Below, piece by piece: positions 12,359-24,255 of a stretch of DNA of 64,000 nt; within the stretch, counting starts at the first letter, position 1, and each line of letters opens with the position of its first letter. The stretch spans positions 1,826,406 to 1,890,405 of the forward strand of contig NW_020639929.1 of assembly GCF_003573695.1 (NCBI RefSeq). The letters run 5' to 3'. The notes under the pieces were generated by a model. It was not told the DNA's origin and made no database searches. It was given only the letters and a program-made list of their open reading frames with translations. A program made the position numbers and the translations under genes. Source of the DNA: Papaver somniferum. Lineage: Eukaryota; Streptophyta; Magnoliopsida; Ranunculales; Papaveraceae.

Positions 12359-12776
12359 CTCCCTTTGTCCTAAAATTTCTGTCTTCTATTCTATTTCCGT
12401 CTGTTCTAAAATATTGGTCAATTTCTGTTTATAGTCATATTTTTTAGTCAAACTCTCAAATACTCTTCAATTTTTTATAATTATAAAATTAATTTTAAAT
12501 ATAACCAATCTAAAATATTAAGTGATATCTTCCTCAACAAGAAACAAATCTATTAAATCAATCCATAAAGATTTTTATTTTTATCTTCAATTTAAACATT
12601 TCTATAAATAACAAAATTAGCAAATGTTTATTTTTCTTACACATTCCATAATCCATATATTCCTTTTAATTTTGGTAATCACATAGCATTTAATAGGGGC
12701 AATTCTGTACACTCCTCCGGTCTCCTTAATATCTTGACTAAGTAAAAGAGGGCTAATATTTTAGGACGGAGGGAGG
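12359..12776. mobile_element. Stowaway-like (Tc1/mariner) MITE, about 418 bp
   Basis: The left end is TA-CTCCCTTTGTCCTAAAAT. The right end is TATTTTAGGACGGAGGGAG-G-TA. The terminal inverted repeats CTCCCTYYGTCCTAAAAT and the TA duplications (12357-12358, 12777-12778) are typical of the plant Stowaway/mariner class. There is no coding capacity. Confidence 0.75.
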
Positions 12777-14261
12777 TATATAATTAATATTATAACTACA
12801 ATCCATTACATTAACTTTGTTATAGATTAACCAAAAAATTTATATTACACTTATCATCAATCTCGTTATGGTTGAAACTGTTATACAATATTTTGTCACA
12901 TTTTAATGAAATTTAGCTGAGCACTTAGAAAATGACATGTGTTTTTTTCTTATGGTTGTAATTGTCACAAAATATTTTGTAACATAACTTAATACCATTT
13001 AACATGCCATTAAGAAAACGACACGTATCCATATTTTTTGGTGTCACAAATTTGTCATATATGATTGCAGCTACAAATTTATTACTTAAAAACAAAAATA
13101 AAAGTGTTGTTAGGTGGCCTGCAGCAGATATTCTGCAGTTTCAAGTCAGCCTGATTGTATTCTGAAGTTTCAGGTTACCCTGATCCTGAGAATAATCATT
13201 TAATAGAAATACGACCCAATTGAAATTAAACTGTAAAAATATTTAAAATCATTCAATATCTACCGTTAAATACACATCCACATTTACCTTTCATGAAGTT
13301 GAAAACACAAAACAAGAAAAACACTTGGTGGAAAAAAATACAGTATGAACAAAAAATTCTACCTAAATAAAAACTTTGTTGTAACCACAATCCAACCACG
13401 TGGACAAATGGACAGAGCAACTTCACACTTGTGCTGCAGACTTCAGAGAAGCATAAACCAGGGTCGGTAAGTTAGAAACATTCAACAGAGAAGAAACCAT
13501 TCTGCAATTCGGAACAAATGGATGTCACTACAACTCGATATCATAAAAATTAGATTGGAGAAAGAAATTAGATAAAATTAAAAACAATCACAAATTTATA
13601 TTCATGATTAAGTTGATACAAAGGGTTTGCTAAGCAATGCTGGAAGTTAAGTGATAAAGTATTGGTTAAATATTATTAATAATAATTCTCTTGCCTGAGA
13701 TTTACAAAAAGAAAAATGAGTTACGCAAGAGAGGAACACATAAGACCAGAGACGAAAACACAATTAGAGTACATACATAGGTTGCACTTCATATGATCGA
13801 TGTCCATGCTTACCTTAATAAGTATCATCTTCTTGTTTCATTGCAGCAATTACTCTCAACAAATCAAATTGAGTTCTTGGTGGAAGCAAACTAACAGAAA
13901 CATAAGGACATTTTGCTGAGACTAGAGATGCAAATAAAATAACTTGTAAAGACCAAAATAATTAACAAAGGTAATGGGATGGTAACCTTGATGTTGCTTC
14001 CATTTCAGAGACTAATCAATAATCCATTAATTGTGATGGCGGCACCACATAAATTTCGGCAACAACTACTGGAGACTACGGTAAGATCACTAATTCAGAA
14101 GCAAAACCAAATGAACTCATACCATCTGTCATATATAAAAATTAACTGCTTGTTTCCCAAATCAACTCTTTTGGTTCTTTTAAACAATGCTTCAACATAA
14201 AAACTTTTATTTAGAACGAGCTTACTTTACAACAATGAAATTCTATGATATAAGGTCTGTT
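12777..14261. other. No gene seen
   Basis: No convincing gene. A short imperfect tandem repeat (TTCTG(C/A)AGTTTCA... , about 31 bp twice) lies at about 13131-13190. A 73-codon open frame at 13979-14200 shows no recognised motif. Confidence 0.4.
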
Positions 14262-14324
14262 TGATCGCATGTAGTGTCATGATGTTCCCACCACCTCAAG
14301 GTCTGGATCAACTACATGCGATCA
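14262..14324. repeat. 63-bp unit with perfect 14-bp inverted ends
   Basis: TGATCGCATGTAGT (14262-14275) is matched perfectly in inverted form by ACTACATGCGATCA (14311-14324), around a 35-bp centre. It could be a tiny foldback element or a structured site. Confidence 0.65.
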
Positions 14325-14472
14325 ACTACATAAAATGTTTTTTTTTTGACATACAAGCTCTCTTGTTGTATTTCCATAAATTATATGAAATTATTTTACG
14401 CTTGGCTTCTGAGCTTTTGTTGTTTTGCATGTGACTATATGGTAACTTAGACTTCCAAGTTCATGATAAATG

Positions 14473-14618
14473 TCATATGCCATATGCATGTGTAACTTCT
14501 AGTTACACTAGACATTTGCATGTGTAACTGCAAGTTACACTAGTCATTTGTACGTGTATCTCCTAATTACACATGCTATATGCATGTGTAACTCTCAGTT
14601 ACACAAGTCAGTTGGTGT
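14473..14618. repeat. GTGTAACT/AGTTACAC minisatellite, block 1
   Basis: Degenerate units of about 30-45 bp contain GCATGTGTAACT, then a few variable bases, then AGTTACAC, separated by CATTTG or CATATG-like spacers. Each unit is itself a short palindrome able to form a hairpin. Confidence 0.75.
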
Positions 14619-15289
14619 GTAACTAAATCTGAATTTCTGTATGAATCTTATTTTTCAGTGTTTGTAGAGTTCAATGAAAAGTGTATTTCGCTTTGATTGT
14701 TTTGATTAGTTTTTTATTGTTATTGATTATGATTTTGAATTGCAAAGTGTTTCTGGTGGTCGTATTGGAGATGGAGGTAATGCGAGTGGTGGAGAAATAA
14801 GTGAGGTGTTATTTTAAGTGGTGGTGGTGGAATTGCAGAGTGTTGTAACTACTATATTGGTTTTGTGATTCTAGGAGGTGGTGGTGATTATAGTAAGTTA
14901 TATTTCTTCTAATTGTTTTCTGATTGTTGATCTATATTTTATCATAGTGAATAGACATTTCCTTTAAGATAATAGAAAGTGATTTCGTGTAGGTAGTCTA
15001 GGTATTTGAGATTGTCATATGAAATCACTTTTGAAACTTTTGTTGTACAAATGTTGCAGATATGCAAGAATTTTGGTATCGATGAAGGCAAGAATGGATG
15101 GGAACAGTTCTATTATTGGATGTGGTGGTTATTTCTAGGATTTTGTATTGCATATCAAGTGTTTTAACTCGTGATTATTATCAATAACAACTGATTACTA
15201 TAATTGGTAGACTGAGAAATTATTGTAAATAATTAATAAGGCTAATACATGTAACTTTTTTATGTTTCTTTTGATGTGCAACTGTTATG

Positions 15290-15548
15290 GCATGTGTAAT
15301 TGTGGACTACACATGGCATATGCATGTGTAACTCATCATTACACATGCATATAACTAATGAGTACACATCAATATGCATGTGTAACTTTTAATTACACAT
15401 GTCGTACGCATGTGTAACTTCTCCGTACACATGTGTAATACTGAGTACACATATATATACAAGTGTAACTTTTCACTACACATGTAATATGAATGTGTAA
15501 CGTCTGGATACACATGTCATATGCATGTGTAACTTCTATGTACACGTA
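15290..15548. repeat. GTGTAACT/AGTTACAC minisatellite, block 2
   Basis: Same family as 14473-14618, with about eight degenerate units of GCATGTGTAACTT...NNTACACATG. The half-sites are partly decayed on one side (TTACAC, GTACAC). About 670 bp of unrelated sequence separates the two blocks, with GGTGGTGG patches near 14820 and 14875. Confidence 0.75.
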
Positions 15549-15554
15549 CATATG

Positions 15555-15761
15555 TTGGTAGTGGTCGGCGGTGGCGATGGATGGTGGTTGGAGGTGGTGG
15601 GTGGCGATGGTCGGAGGTGGGCGGAGGTGGTTGGCGGTGGTGGTGGATGGCGGTGGTGGTTTTTCGTTGGTGGTCGGAGGTGGTTTGAAGGTGGTGGTGG
15701 TCGGAGGTGGCTGGCGGTGGTGGTCGGAGGTGGTTTGATGGTGGTGGTCGGAGGTGGTTGG
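15555..15761 (+). repeat. GGN-rich minisatellite (GGTGGTCGGAGGTGG)
   Basis: About 200 bp built almost only from GGT, GGA, GGC and TCGG blocks on the plus strand, with a recurrent GGTGGTCGGAGGTGG core. The strand asymmetry is extreme (G-rich plus, C-rich minus). The open frames of 154 and 78 codons over it are a by-product of the repeat and are not called as genes. Confidence 0.85.
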
Positions 15762-15878
15762 AACATCATCACACTATATTTTTATAATTTTGGGCCTAAA
15801 TTTAAATTTTGTTTAATTATGAGCTTGACGATATGCATAACGGTATCAACGTCTTTAAATATAACGATATGCATAATT

Positions 15879-16121
15879 TTGGACCTTCTCTTGATTTTGA
15901 GCGTGTTGCTCCTTTTCGTCGCACTTCTTCCACTTCTCTTGGACTTAGGAACTTGGATACTTGGAATACCTCTTTTCAGCACTTTGTAGCTCCTTTTTGG
16001 ATGATTCACCTAATAGAGGAAAATAAGAGGAAACAAGAGTAATAATACGAAAATATGCAAGAATAATAGCTAAAATAAGTATGGAATGGACACTAAAATC
16101 ATACGAATTATTCACTTATCA
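15879..16121 (-). repeat. Inverted LTR head of element B
   Basis: The reverse complement of this segment, starting TGATAAGTGAATAATTC at 16121, matches the first ~250 bp of the right-hand LTR (21200-21454) with moderate divergence. It lies in opposite orientation to the LTR body that follows. Confidence 0.85.
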
Positions 16122-16213
16122 ATAGCACCATGTTCCCTTTCACTTTAGGGAAACTTAGGATAAGACCCGACCCATGGGTTACCCATAATATCAAGCCCTT
16201 AAATAAAAGAAGT

Positions 16214-17112
16214 TTAAATCATTCATTGAAATTAAGGATTTCTCATCGTTATCTTGAAGAGAATTGAAAGAGGAAAATAATGCAAAAAGAATGAGGTCGT
16301 TCCGAGTTCGGATGAAGAAGTTGTGGCCAAAACGAACTGTTATCAAATACCGAAGACAGTAAAGTATGCAAACGGGTACACATACTTTAATTCCGAAAAT
16401 TTCTGCTGGAATTTGAAGTTTGCGTACTGGTACGCATACTTAACTAGTAGGAAAACGTGTATTCATACCTTGGAAGGCCTAAGGTCACGTTTGGGGTCGT
16501 TTATGTCGTATTTTCGGGTCGGGTTCTTGAACCAAACTAAATACTTGATGTACAAGCAATGTAAACCTATAAAAAGGTATTAGTTCATGTAAAATCGATC
16601 ATCTCATATTATACTTTTGTTCTTCATTAATATTTTAGGGGTTACCCCTTTAGAGGGAAACCGGGTAATTGTGTAATCATGAGAAACTAAATCCTTTGTT
16701 GATTATGAATGAATTCAATGTTCTAAGCGTGAAGCTTTATTAATAATACAAGTCTATTTCAGGTTTTAATCATCATCGTTTATTTTCATTATATCTAGGG
16801 TTTATGATTGATTCTTAGATTGGTTTGGGTGCGCAACCAGATTAGTCTATTGATCATTCTATTGCTAGTAGTGAGTTGAGTGATCCGTAATTATTGTGCA
16901 TCTCCTACACAAGTAGAAAACATGAGACCTTGCAGCGGCAATTTGTAAAGCAATCGTGTGCGGAAACAACATCAGTAAGTGAACCGAGCGTACTGAGTTT
17001 AACTGCTGGAATCAAACCTAAATTCATAAACCCTAAAGCGTTCGATTGAGTTACACCTTATAAGAGTACCTCAAGGCGGCTTAGTTGAATAGAATCCGGT
17101 AACTAAGCGTAC
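16214..17112 (+). repeat. Plus-oriented LTR body of element B (5' copy)
   Basis: Matches 21464 to about 22350 of the 3' LTR, then stops abruptly at the 24-bp gag-derived segment 17112-17135. The 86-codon open frame at 16323-16583 has a counterpart at 21569-21829, but with many amino-acid changes, so it is not treated as a gene. Confidence 0.85.
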
Positions 17113-17135
17113 CTTATGGATATTCACATACATAT

Positions 17136-17801
17136 CTACAAGACTAAAATAAAATCAAGACAAAAATATAAAAACAAAAATAAAAACATGCTAAACAAAT
17201 AACAAATCAATTAGTGACTGCTCCCCGGTAGCGGCGCCAAAATTTGATGGTTGTCGTAGGCACAACAAATTAATAAAGATATTTCCCACTAATTAACTGG
17301 TAATATAGCGGTAGTAAAAGATCGTTCCCACAGAGAGCTATGTAATTGATAGGTTATTTGATCAGAAAGATAAAGTAAATAACAAAGGGGTTTTTGGTTA
17401 TGAGATAATAGACAATAATAAAGAAAAGAAATGATTAAGGAATTCTTCGTCGTTACCAAGCGTTAACAGGATTAGAAAACTTATTTTTCTTCCGTTAGAA
17501 CCATTCATCACCAACCATAGAATAGCAGGTACGCTTATCTATCCCCAAAACTCCTTGTATCACCGGATAACAGGTATGCTTATTCACTGTATTCTATTCA
17601 ACTGAGCCGCCTTAAGGTACTCTTACAAGGTGTAACTAAATCGAACGCTTTAGGATTTGTGAATTTAGGTTTGATTCCAACAGTTAAACTCAGTACGCTC
17701 GGTTCACTTACTGGTGTATTGTTTCCACACACGACTGCTTTACAGAATCCCTCTGCAAGGTCTCATGTTTTTTACTTGTGTATGATCGATATCCCACGGA
17801 A
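17136..17801 (-). other. Inverted leader-PBS-LTR-tail block in element B
   Basis: Read on the minus strand: an LTR tail (17782 to 17245, matching about 22138-22673 of the right LTR) ending CGACAACCATCA, then the PBS TGGCGCCGCTACCGGGGAG (17239-17221), then an AT-rich leader to 17136. The block is flanked by perfect 24-bp direct repeats (17112-17135 and 17802-17825) that belong to the gag-like region. Confidence 0.8.
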
Positions 17802-19117
17802 CCTTATGGATATTCACATACATATAAACAACCTTATGACGGGTATGTAAGTGGAAAATCACAAAGATGGGAGGATAGTTATGCTTCTAATTGTTTTTCT
17901 CCTGAACTTGAACAAAAGTTTGATCAAATTATGCTTCATTTAAAGGCCAGTATGTCCACATTGGAGGGACTTAATGATCAACTAAGTGCGGAGAACAATA
18001 TGCCAACCGAATCTTACTTCAATATATCTAACCAAACTCCTGATTGTTTTTATGATCATTCACCTATTCAAAAAGGGGAGACTTGGTATGGAAATAATGT
18101 GGTGAGTGAACGTGTTGGTTTTGAAGAACGTCTTGACGAACTGATCCAAGCGATAGCGCTACATCAATAAGTGTTGGACCAACATATTCAAAATTTGGAT
18201 AAGGACAACAAAAAGATGGAAGAATCACGCCAAGAATTTTAAAGGAATATCGAAAAGATAAATATACAAACTTCTCAACTCATTGAAAATAGGGATGAAG
18301 AAGAAGTTTGGCCTCAAAACCAAAACAATGATGAAATTCCTATGGACGACAAAGAATATCTTAAAGATGAGCAACCTTTGGAGATTCCATGTAACAATGA
18401 TGAAGTTATCCCAACTCCGGATCATAATAATGATCATTCTCCTATTCAAAAGGAGGATCCTTGGAATGACCGAACCATTGTTACGAACGGTGTAACATAC
18501 TCGAATGCATATCAACATTACAATGAATATCCGGATTACAATGTTTTTAGACCGGTTAATTTGCAAGAAGTAGACCCAATCATTCCCTCGACTGAGACTC
18601 ATGCAGAATACACAAACATTTATACCGAGGAAGAGTTCATGAGAGTGGAATTTGATTCAGATGATGAGAGTGTTGAAGAGATTGAGATTAAGAATGAAAC
18701 CAAATTGATTAAAGTCGTGGAAGACCCAATTGAGCTAGTTAATAATAGTTCGATATAGGACCATGATATACTTGAGGTAAATAATTCAATGTTAACTACA
18801 AATGAGGATCCGAAACAAGGTTTGTCTAATCGTTTGCATAATTCTATATCTATTGATCCTTTCCTCCGATTGAAGTAGATTATCAAAGAGTTGTTAACCC
18901 AACTTTTAAGAAAATATCTCACTTAGGATTGGAGTTGTGTTATTCTAAAGTTTTAATGGATTATTTTGCTTCTAAGTATCCATCACTTGATGTGTTTTTT
19001 TCGAGTATTGTGCAGGTTCACCAAGCGGAGGAACCTTTTGAAGTTCTCAAATTCTATGTTCTCTATCCACTTTCGAGTGTAAAAAGGACTAAGTGTGGGG
19101 GAAACTTCAATAAGTGA
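17802..19117 (+). pseudogene. Gag-like pseudogene of element B
   Basis: A plus-strand coding remnant, acidic and rich in Asn, Asp and Glu, without pol motifs. Frame 17778-18170 ends at a TAA. The same frame reopens after a second TAA near 18240 and runs 18342-18758 to a TAG. A frameshift near 18860 then leads into 18929-19117. Repeated HSPIQK(G/E) blocks occur near 18060 and 18440, and LGLELCYSKVLMDYFASKY lies near 18928-18984, with a counterpart in element A's ORF. A final IFRLLVYG stretch near 19205-19230 matches the end of A's ORF. It is presumably a structural protein of a non-autonomous retroelement. The function is inferred from position only. Confidence 0.7.
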
Positions 19118-19800
19118 TAGCTTCAAAATATTTATATTTTGTGCTAATTTTTTTGTGAAGCTATTATTTGAATCACATATTGTTATTTGGAATGATTACC
19201 AAATTTTCAGATTATTGGTGTATGGACGATAACAATAACATCGGGCTGACGACGTTAAACCAAGTGCTACATGGAGGCAACCCATCGGTTTTGTATTTCT
19301 ATACCTTTTGTTTTTAGTTTTATTAGTTTTTTATATCATATCTTGCATTCCCATCTTAGATTTTACAAAGTCCTATATCTATAATGAAAGTTTTGACGAA
19401 TTCCCGTCAGAAAATTCTGACTGCGCACTTGTCACGAAAACATCTCTCGAGACTTCATACGGAGTTCTATTTGAGCGGTTGACACCAAATTTTAAATATA
19501 ACAGGCACACCTTTCTTTTACAAAAAGAAAATCTGAATTCGGAGCCTGTTAAGTTCGATCAATAGGCCTGGACATTTGATTTTCGGTATTTTTCCAGAAC
19601 TTTTTCAGATTGCATGTCTGTCAATCCGGAGGCCATAAAAGTCAGACCATTTATTGAAACACTGTGAAATGTTAACAAATTATAGAAAAGATGTAGATGA
19701 AAAACTTTAGTTTAGGATGTTTTTCCTAGTTCTCTATCTATTGGTACAGTTTTCGATTTTTTCAGGGTTGTTATGTCAGAAATCAGAATGTTCGGTTTTG

Positions 19801-19835
19801 AACATTGAGGACAATGTTAAGCTTAAGTGTGGCGG
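19801..19835 (+). other. Internal purine-rich motif of element B
   Basis: AACATTGAGGACAATGTTAA followed by a purine-rich AAGTGTGGCGGAG. The same arrangement (GAGGAC, then a G-rich tract) lies after the ORF in elements A and C. It has the look of a second polypurine tract. Confidence 0.55.
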
Positions 19836-19918
19836 AGTAGTTAAGCATATTTGGATTTCATATATAAATATATATATATATAAAAAATGTAATAATCTTT
19901 GATTTCTTGCATTCTTGA

Positions 19919-20130
19919 GACTTCATCTATTGGAGTTAATTATGAACTACTTAGGATGACACTCTAAACCTTTTTAGGTTGAAACAATACTTTAATATTT
20001 AAACAATAGACTTCATCTATTGGATATAGATTGAGTTCCACCTTATCATTATACAATACTTAAATACTTAAACAATAGACATCATCTATTGGCTATAGAT
20101 TGAGTTCCACTTTATCATTCTACAACACTT
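19919..20130 (+). repeat. About 69-bp tandem repeat, three degenerate units
   Basis: ACTTCATCTATTGG-type starts at 19919, 20009 and 20077. The last two units share ATAGATTGAGTTCCAC, TTATCATT and ACTTAAATA. The period between units 2 and 3 is about 69 bp. Confidence 0.7.
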
Positions 20131-21186
20131 AAATATTTACGTTCATAATTGATTGTGAAACTCAGTTGCTAGCAATAACATGGTAGTCGTTTGAAAGATT
20201 CATCTTCACAATTAATCATTACTGAATCACTTTCTTTTTATTTTTGCAGTTATATTTTTCTCTAAAGTGATTTGATGGGATCTTGATACTTCTATGGATG
20301 TTGTAGCAAGGTAATCATTGGTTGAGCATATAAAATCCCCATAAGACAATTGTTTTACACTCATAAGGAGTGAGCCGGAAAAAAAAAAGAAAAAAAGAGA
20401 AAGAAAGAAACATATATAAGGCTCATCTTCTTTTATCGACATTAAGAAATGATAGGTCTGGAATGTCGGACTAATCACAGTCGATGAAAATAAAAAACCA
20501 TATCATCATAATATAGCAAGTCAAAAAGACTATTGATGAGGTTATCGACACTTGGATAGCAGTATGTGTGAAACATTTTCCCTGTCTCCGTCGCCTAAAT
20601 AAGCGTGGAATGAAGGATCCAAGAAAACTATCACATACTTGCTGAAAAGAAACATGCGCTTAGAGTATCTAATCATGTGGAATGGGTGCTTCTCTCAACT
20701 ATTGTGCTATAAATAAAAATCCTTTGACGACATTCATACAAGTATTGTGGGTAACATATTTCACTTAAGTCAACATTTGCACACTTCACTTTTATATTTC
20801 CATTTTCTTATCTATCCATGTGATTTCAGTATGCGAGTGTTGTGACAAACATTGCAACAAGTACGATGACTATCTTAGTAGATTTTTGCAACCAGGTTGA
20901 ATGTCATACACAAGTAATCGCTTGTGTGTGATGATTGTCATGTATGTGGGATGTTTGTAGCTAAAGAACATATACGAGCTAATAATTTTTGTCTTTCTAC
21001 TTTGTGTCCATCATTAGTATTTCTTCCAAGGCAAGAAATTGGAGTAGATTTTGCGGGTATACCTTTGTAAACCCTTACGAGACTATAACTCGTCCACTAG
21101 GGACACCTAGGGGTTTAAAAGCTTGTTAGACATGCTAAGTGTAACCGCTTTCTCACCGACATGTAGTTGTTGTATTTAGGATTTTA

Positions 21187-21199
21187 GTGTGGGGGAATT
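21187..21199 (+). other. Polypurine tract of element B
   Basis: GTGTGGGGGAATTT lies immediately before the 3' LTR start, as expected for the plus-strand primer of an LTR retroelement. Confidence 0.65.
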
Positions 21200-22673
21200 T
21201 TATAAGTGCATAATTCATATGATTTTGGTTTCCATTCCATACTTGTTTTAGCTATTATTCTTGCATATTTTCGTATTATTACTCTTGTTTGCTCTTATTT
21301 GACTCTATTAGGTGAATCATACAAAAAGTATCTACAAAGTTCTGAAAAAATCTAGGAAAATAAGTATTCCAAGTATCCAAGTGCCCATGTCTAAGAGAAG
21401 TGGAAGCAGTACGACGAAAATGAGCAAAATGCTCAAAATCAAGAGAAGGTCCAAAGACCGAGCTTAAATCATTCAAATTAAGAATTTCTCATACTCATCT
21501 TTAAGCGAATTGAAAGAGGAAAATAATGCAAAAAGAATGAGGACATTCCGAGTTCGGATGAAGAAGTTGTGGCCAAAACGAGCTGTTATCGAATACCGAA
21601 GATAGTAAAGTATGCAAACGGGTACGCATACTATAATTCTGAAACTTTTTGCTGGAATTTGAAGTTCGCATACTGGTACGCATACATAACTAGTAGGAAA
21701 ACGTGTATTCATACCATGGAAGGCCTAAGGTCAAGTTTGAGGTCGTTTATGTCGTATTTTCGGGTCGGGTTCTTGAACCGAACTAAATACTTGATGGACA
21801 AGCAATGTAAACCTATAAAAAGGTATTAGGTCATGTAAAATCGATCATCTCATATTATAATTTTGCTCTTCATTAATATTTTAGGGTTTACCCCTTTATG
21901 GTGAAACCGGGTAATTGTGTAATCATGAGAAACTAAATCCTTTATTGATTAAGGATGAATTCAATGTTATAAGCGTGGAGATTTATTAATAATACAAGTA
22001 TATTTGAGGTTTTAATCATCATCGTTTGTTTTCATTATATCTAGGGTTTATGATTGATTCTTAGATTGGTTTGGGTACGCAACCAGATTAGTCTATTGCT
22101 AGTAGTGAGTTGAGCGATCCGTAATTATCGTGCATCTCCTACACAAGTAGAAAACATGAGACCTTGCAGTGGCAATTTATAAAGCAAACGTGTGCGGAAA
22201 CAACATCAGTAAGTGAACCGAGCGTACTGAGCTTAACTGCTGGAATCAAACCTAAATTCACAAACCCTAAAGCGTTCGATTGAGTTACACCTTATAAGAG
22301 TACCTCAAGGCGGCTTAGTTGAATAGAATCCGGTGACTAAGAGTACCTGTTATCTGGTGATACAAGGAGTTTTGGGGATAGCTAAGCATACCTGTTATTC
22401 TACGGTTGGTGATGAATGGTTCTAACGGAAGAAAAATAAGTTTTCTAATCTGTTAATGCTTGGTAACGGCGAAGAATTCCTTAATCATTTCTTTTCTTTA
22501 TTATTGTCTCTTTATTTATCTCACAACCAAAACCCGCTTTGTTATTTGCTTTATCTTACTGATCACTATCAATTACACAGCTCTCCGTGGAAACGATCTC
22601 TTACTACCGCTATATTACCAGTTAATTAGTGGGAAATATCATTATTAATTTGTTGTGCCTACGACAACCGTTA
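21200..22673 (+). repeat. 3' LTR of element B (about 1.47 kb)
   Basis: Begins TTATAAGTGCATAATTC; the expected TG is changed to TT, judging by TGATAAGTG in the inverted head copy. Ends CGACAACCGTTA where the other copy ends CGACAACCATCA. Both termini are thus mutated from TG...CA, consistent with age. Confidence 0.8.
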
Positions 22674-22679
22674 GCTATA

Positions 22680-23030
22680 AAGTATCATCTCGACCAGTTA
22701 GAGATTTGCAGATTTTGGAGTTACTAAACAAGAGCTGGGCTACAGACAAACACCAGAGCAAGGTTGCATGGACAAAATCATTGGATGATTATATGTATAT
22801 ATAAATTCGAAATTCCCCATCACCTAAATTCTATTGAAGTGATAAAAAAAAAGTTTCTTTTAAGATATTTTTTTTTTTTTTTTGAAATTTACAGATATCC
22901 CTCGCTTGCTAGGCATTTTAGAACACAATATGAGGTAGGCAAACGAAAGCAATGTGCCTATTAAGGTATGAACTATATAGCCCAGGATAAGATCAGAAAA
23001 AGAAAAAAGCCCAACCACATGTATGTATGA
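22680..23030. repeat. Dispersed repeat R1, copy 1
   Basis: Similar over several hundred bases, with gaps, to about 49510-49965. Shared blocks include GTATCATCTCGACCA, GGAGTTACTAAACAAGAGC, ATCATTGGATGAT and GATATCCCTC. There is no coding region. It is probably a fragment of an unrecognised transposon. Confidence 0.65.
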
Positions 23031-23851
23031 ATCCCAAAATCAAGGCCGTATCACTTAAGATTTTGAAAACATTTAGTTGTTGTCCGTAGACATCAGCAAC
23101 AAAGTTAAAAATTAAGCATATCCCTACCATTAATCTCCCGTCCTAGTTAGATAATGTTAATATGAACTACATTGGTGTTGTTAATAACATCCCAAGCTAT
23201 TATTTTCAATTTTGAGTCAAGGACTCATGGCTTTGCTTGCTTGCGTATAACAAATGCTTTCAAGAATCACATAAACAAATTAATGCATCTAAGCACTACT
23301 TAAATAGACAAAAACTCGATTATCATAACCGAGTGACACAACCAGTGAAATTGAACACGAAGTTATGTGGTGAAAAGTTCTGCAAGTCCTTTCGGTGCGA
23401 TAAAGTGAATCCTACAACAAGAGTTGTTACATCTTCTATTTTTCCCTCAACAACTAGGGTGCAATTAATCGATATCAAAATACACGCAGCAAATTTTTTC
23501 TTTGCCTCCTTTTAGTTTCCTCTAATATCTTAAAAATTATTTTCTTCACCATTTTCAATTACACACCATAAAACCTCATCCGATCAACTTATTGCTATCA
23601 TTTGTTGTAAAGTTTGTAAAGTTAATAGACATACGGGTTCATATTAATGCCATTATGGAACACATGAAATAAAATATATACATACACGTAAAATTATTGT
23701 GATGTGTAAAGAGGTATGCAGTCTGCTTTCAGAAATACTACATGACAAATATGGTTTTCGTGATCGTTCTATGACATTTATAGTCAAAATAATGTGAATA
23801 TCCAAATCAAATATTTGAATGCAAAACAACTTTTTTAATTTTCATGACAAT
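23031..23851. other. No gene seen
   Basis: AT-rich. The 92-codon open frame at 23237-23515 has no recognised motif. Confidence 0.4.
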
Positions 23852-23933
23852 ATTACAAGCAATTTAAGTGACTCCAAACCAGTACTGCCCATGTTACAAG
23901 CAATTTAAGTGACTCCAAACCAGTACTGCCCAT
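23852..23933 (+). repeat. 41-bp perfect-to-near-perfect tandem duplication
   Basis: 23852-23892 and 23893-23933 are identical apart from the first base. The duplication ends 8 bp before the Helitron 3' terminus at 23942. Confidence 0.9.
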
Positions 23934-23941
23934 CAAATCGA

Positions 23942-23971
23942 CTAGATTTGTGCCCGTGCTACGCAACGGGC
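23942..23971 (-). mobile_element. Helitron 3' terminus, minus strand
   Basis: On the minus strand: hairpin GCCCGT (23966-23971 complement), an 8-base loop, ACGGGC, six bases (ACAAAT), CTAG, then T. This is the canonical Helitron 3' end. The element would extend rightward to an unidentified TC 5' end. A similar but weaker CTAGATTTGTG end occurs at 24415. Confidence 0.65.
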
Positions 23972-24255
23972 AATTTTTGCTTTTAACTTGGTATGCGTGG
24001 GGCTTCGTCCCGTCCTGTTGACGATATATTTTTGATTTGGTATTTACGGGGTTTTGTCCCGCCCCGTGGCGATGATTTGATGTGACCCCGAGGTGATGAT
24101 TTGATGTGACATGGCGAATACATAAAATAGGATAAAGAGAAAATTTGTGCGGATTTTATTTATTTTGTCCTTTTATTTTCATAGAAAATAATGTGTTTTC
24201 TTTTTCGTTTCCCTTTATGTATTAATTTGAAGAAAAATAAAGTCTTAATATGATA

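Larger units (their letters stand above)
15879..22673 (+). mobile_element. Element B: decayed non-autonomous Ty3-like LTR element
   Basis: The internal region (gag-like pseudogene, two purine tracts) is plus-oriented and ends at a full 3' LTR (21200-22673). The 5' side is rearranged: an inverted LTR head (15879-16121), filler (16122-16213), a plus-oriented LTR body (16214-about 17112), then an inverted block holding leader, PBS and LTR tail (17136-17782). No reverse transcriptase, integrase or protease is visible. The element resembles A (36823-46049) and C (58558 onward) in PBS type, gag-like C-terminal motif and purine-tract layout. Target duplication could not be found because of the 5' rearrangement. 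Confidence 0.8.

Noticed and set aside
13979..14200. 73-codon open frame
   Set aside because: No recognised motif and no splice-site support in context.
15525..15989. 154-codon and 78-codon open frames over the GGN tract
   Set aside because: They are by-products of a GG-repeat and have no initiator context or homology.
17659..17850. 63-codon frame over the inverted LTR tail of element B
   Set aside because: It crosses a rearrangement junction, so the frame is chance.
16323..21829. 86-codon frames in both LTR copies of element B
   Set aside because: Counterparts differ at about 12 of 86 residues, mostly non-conservative; this fits shared LTR ancestry, not a selected protein.
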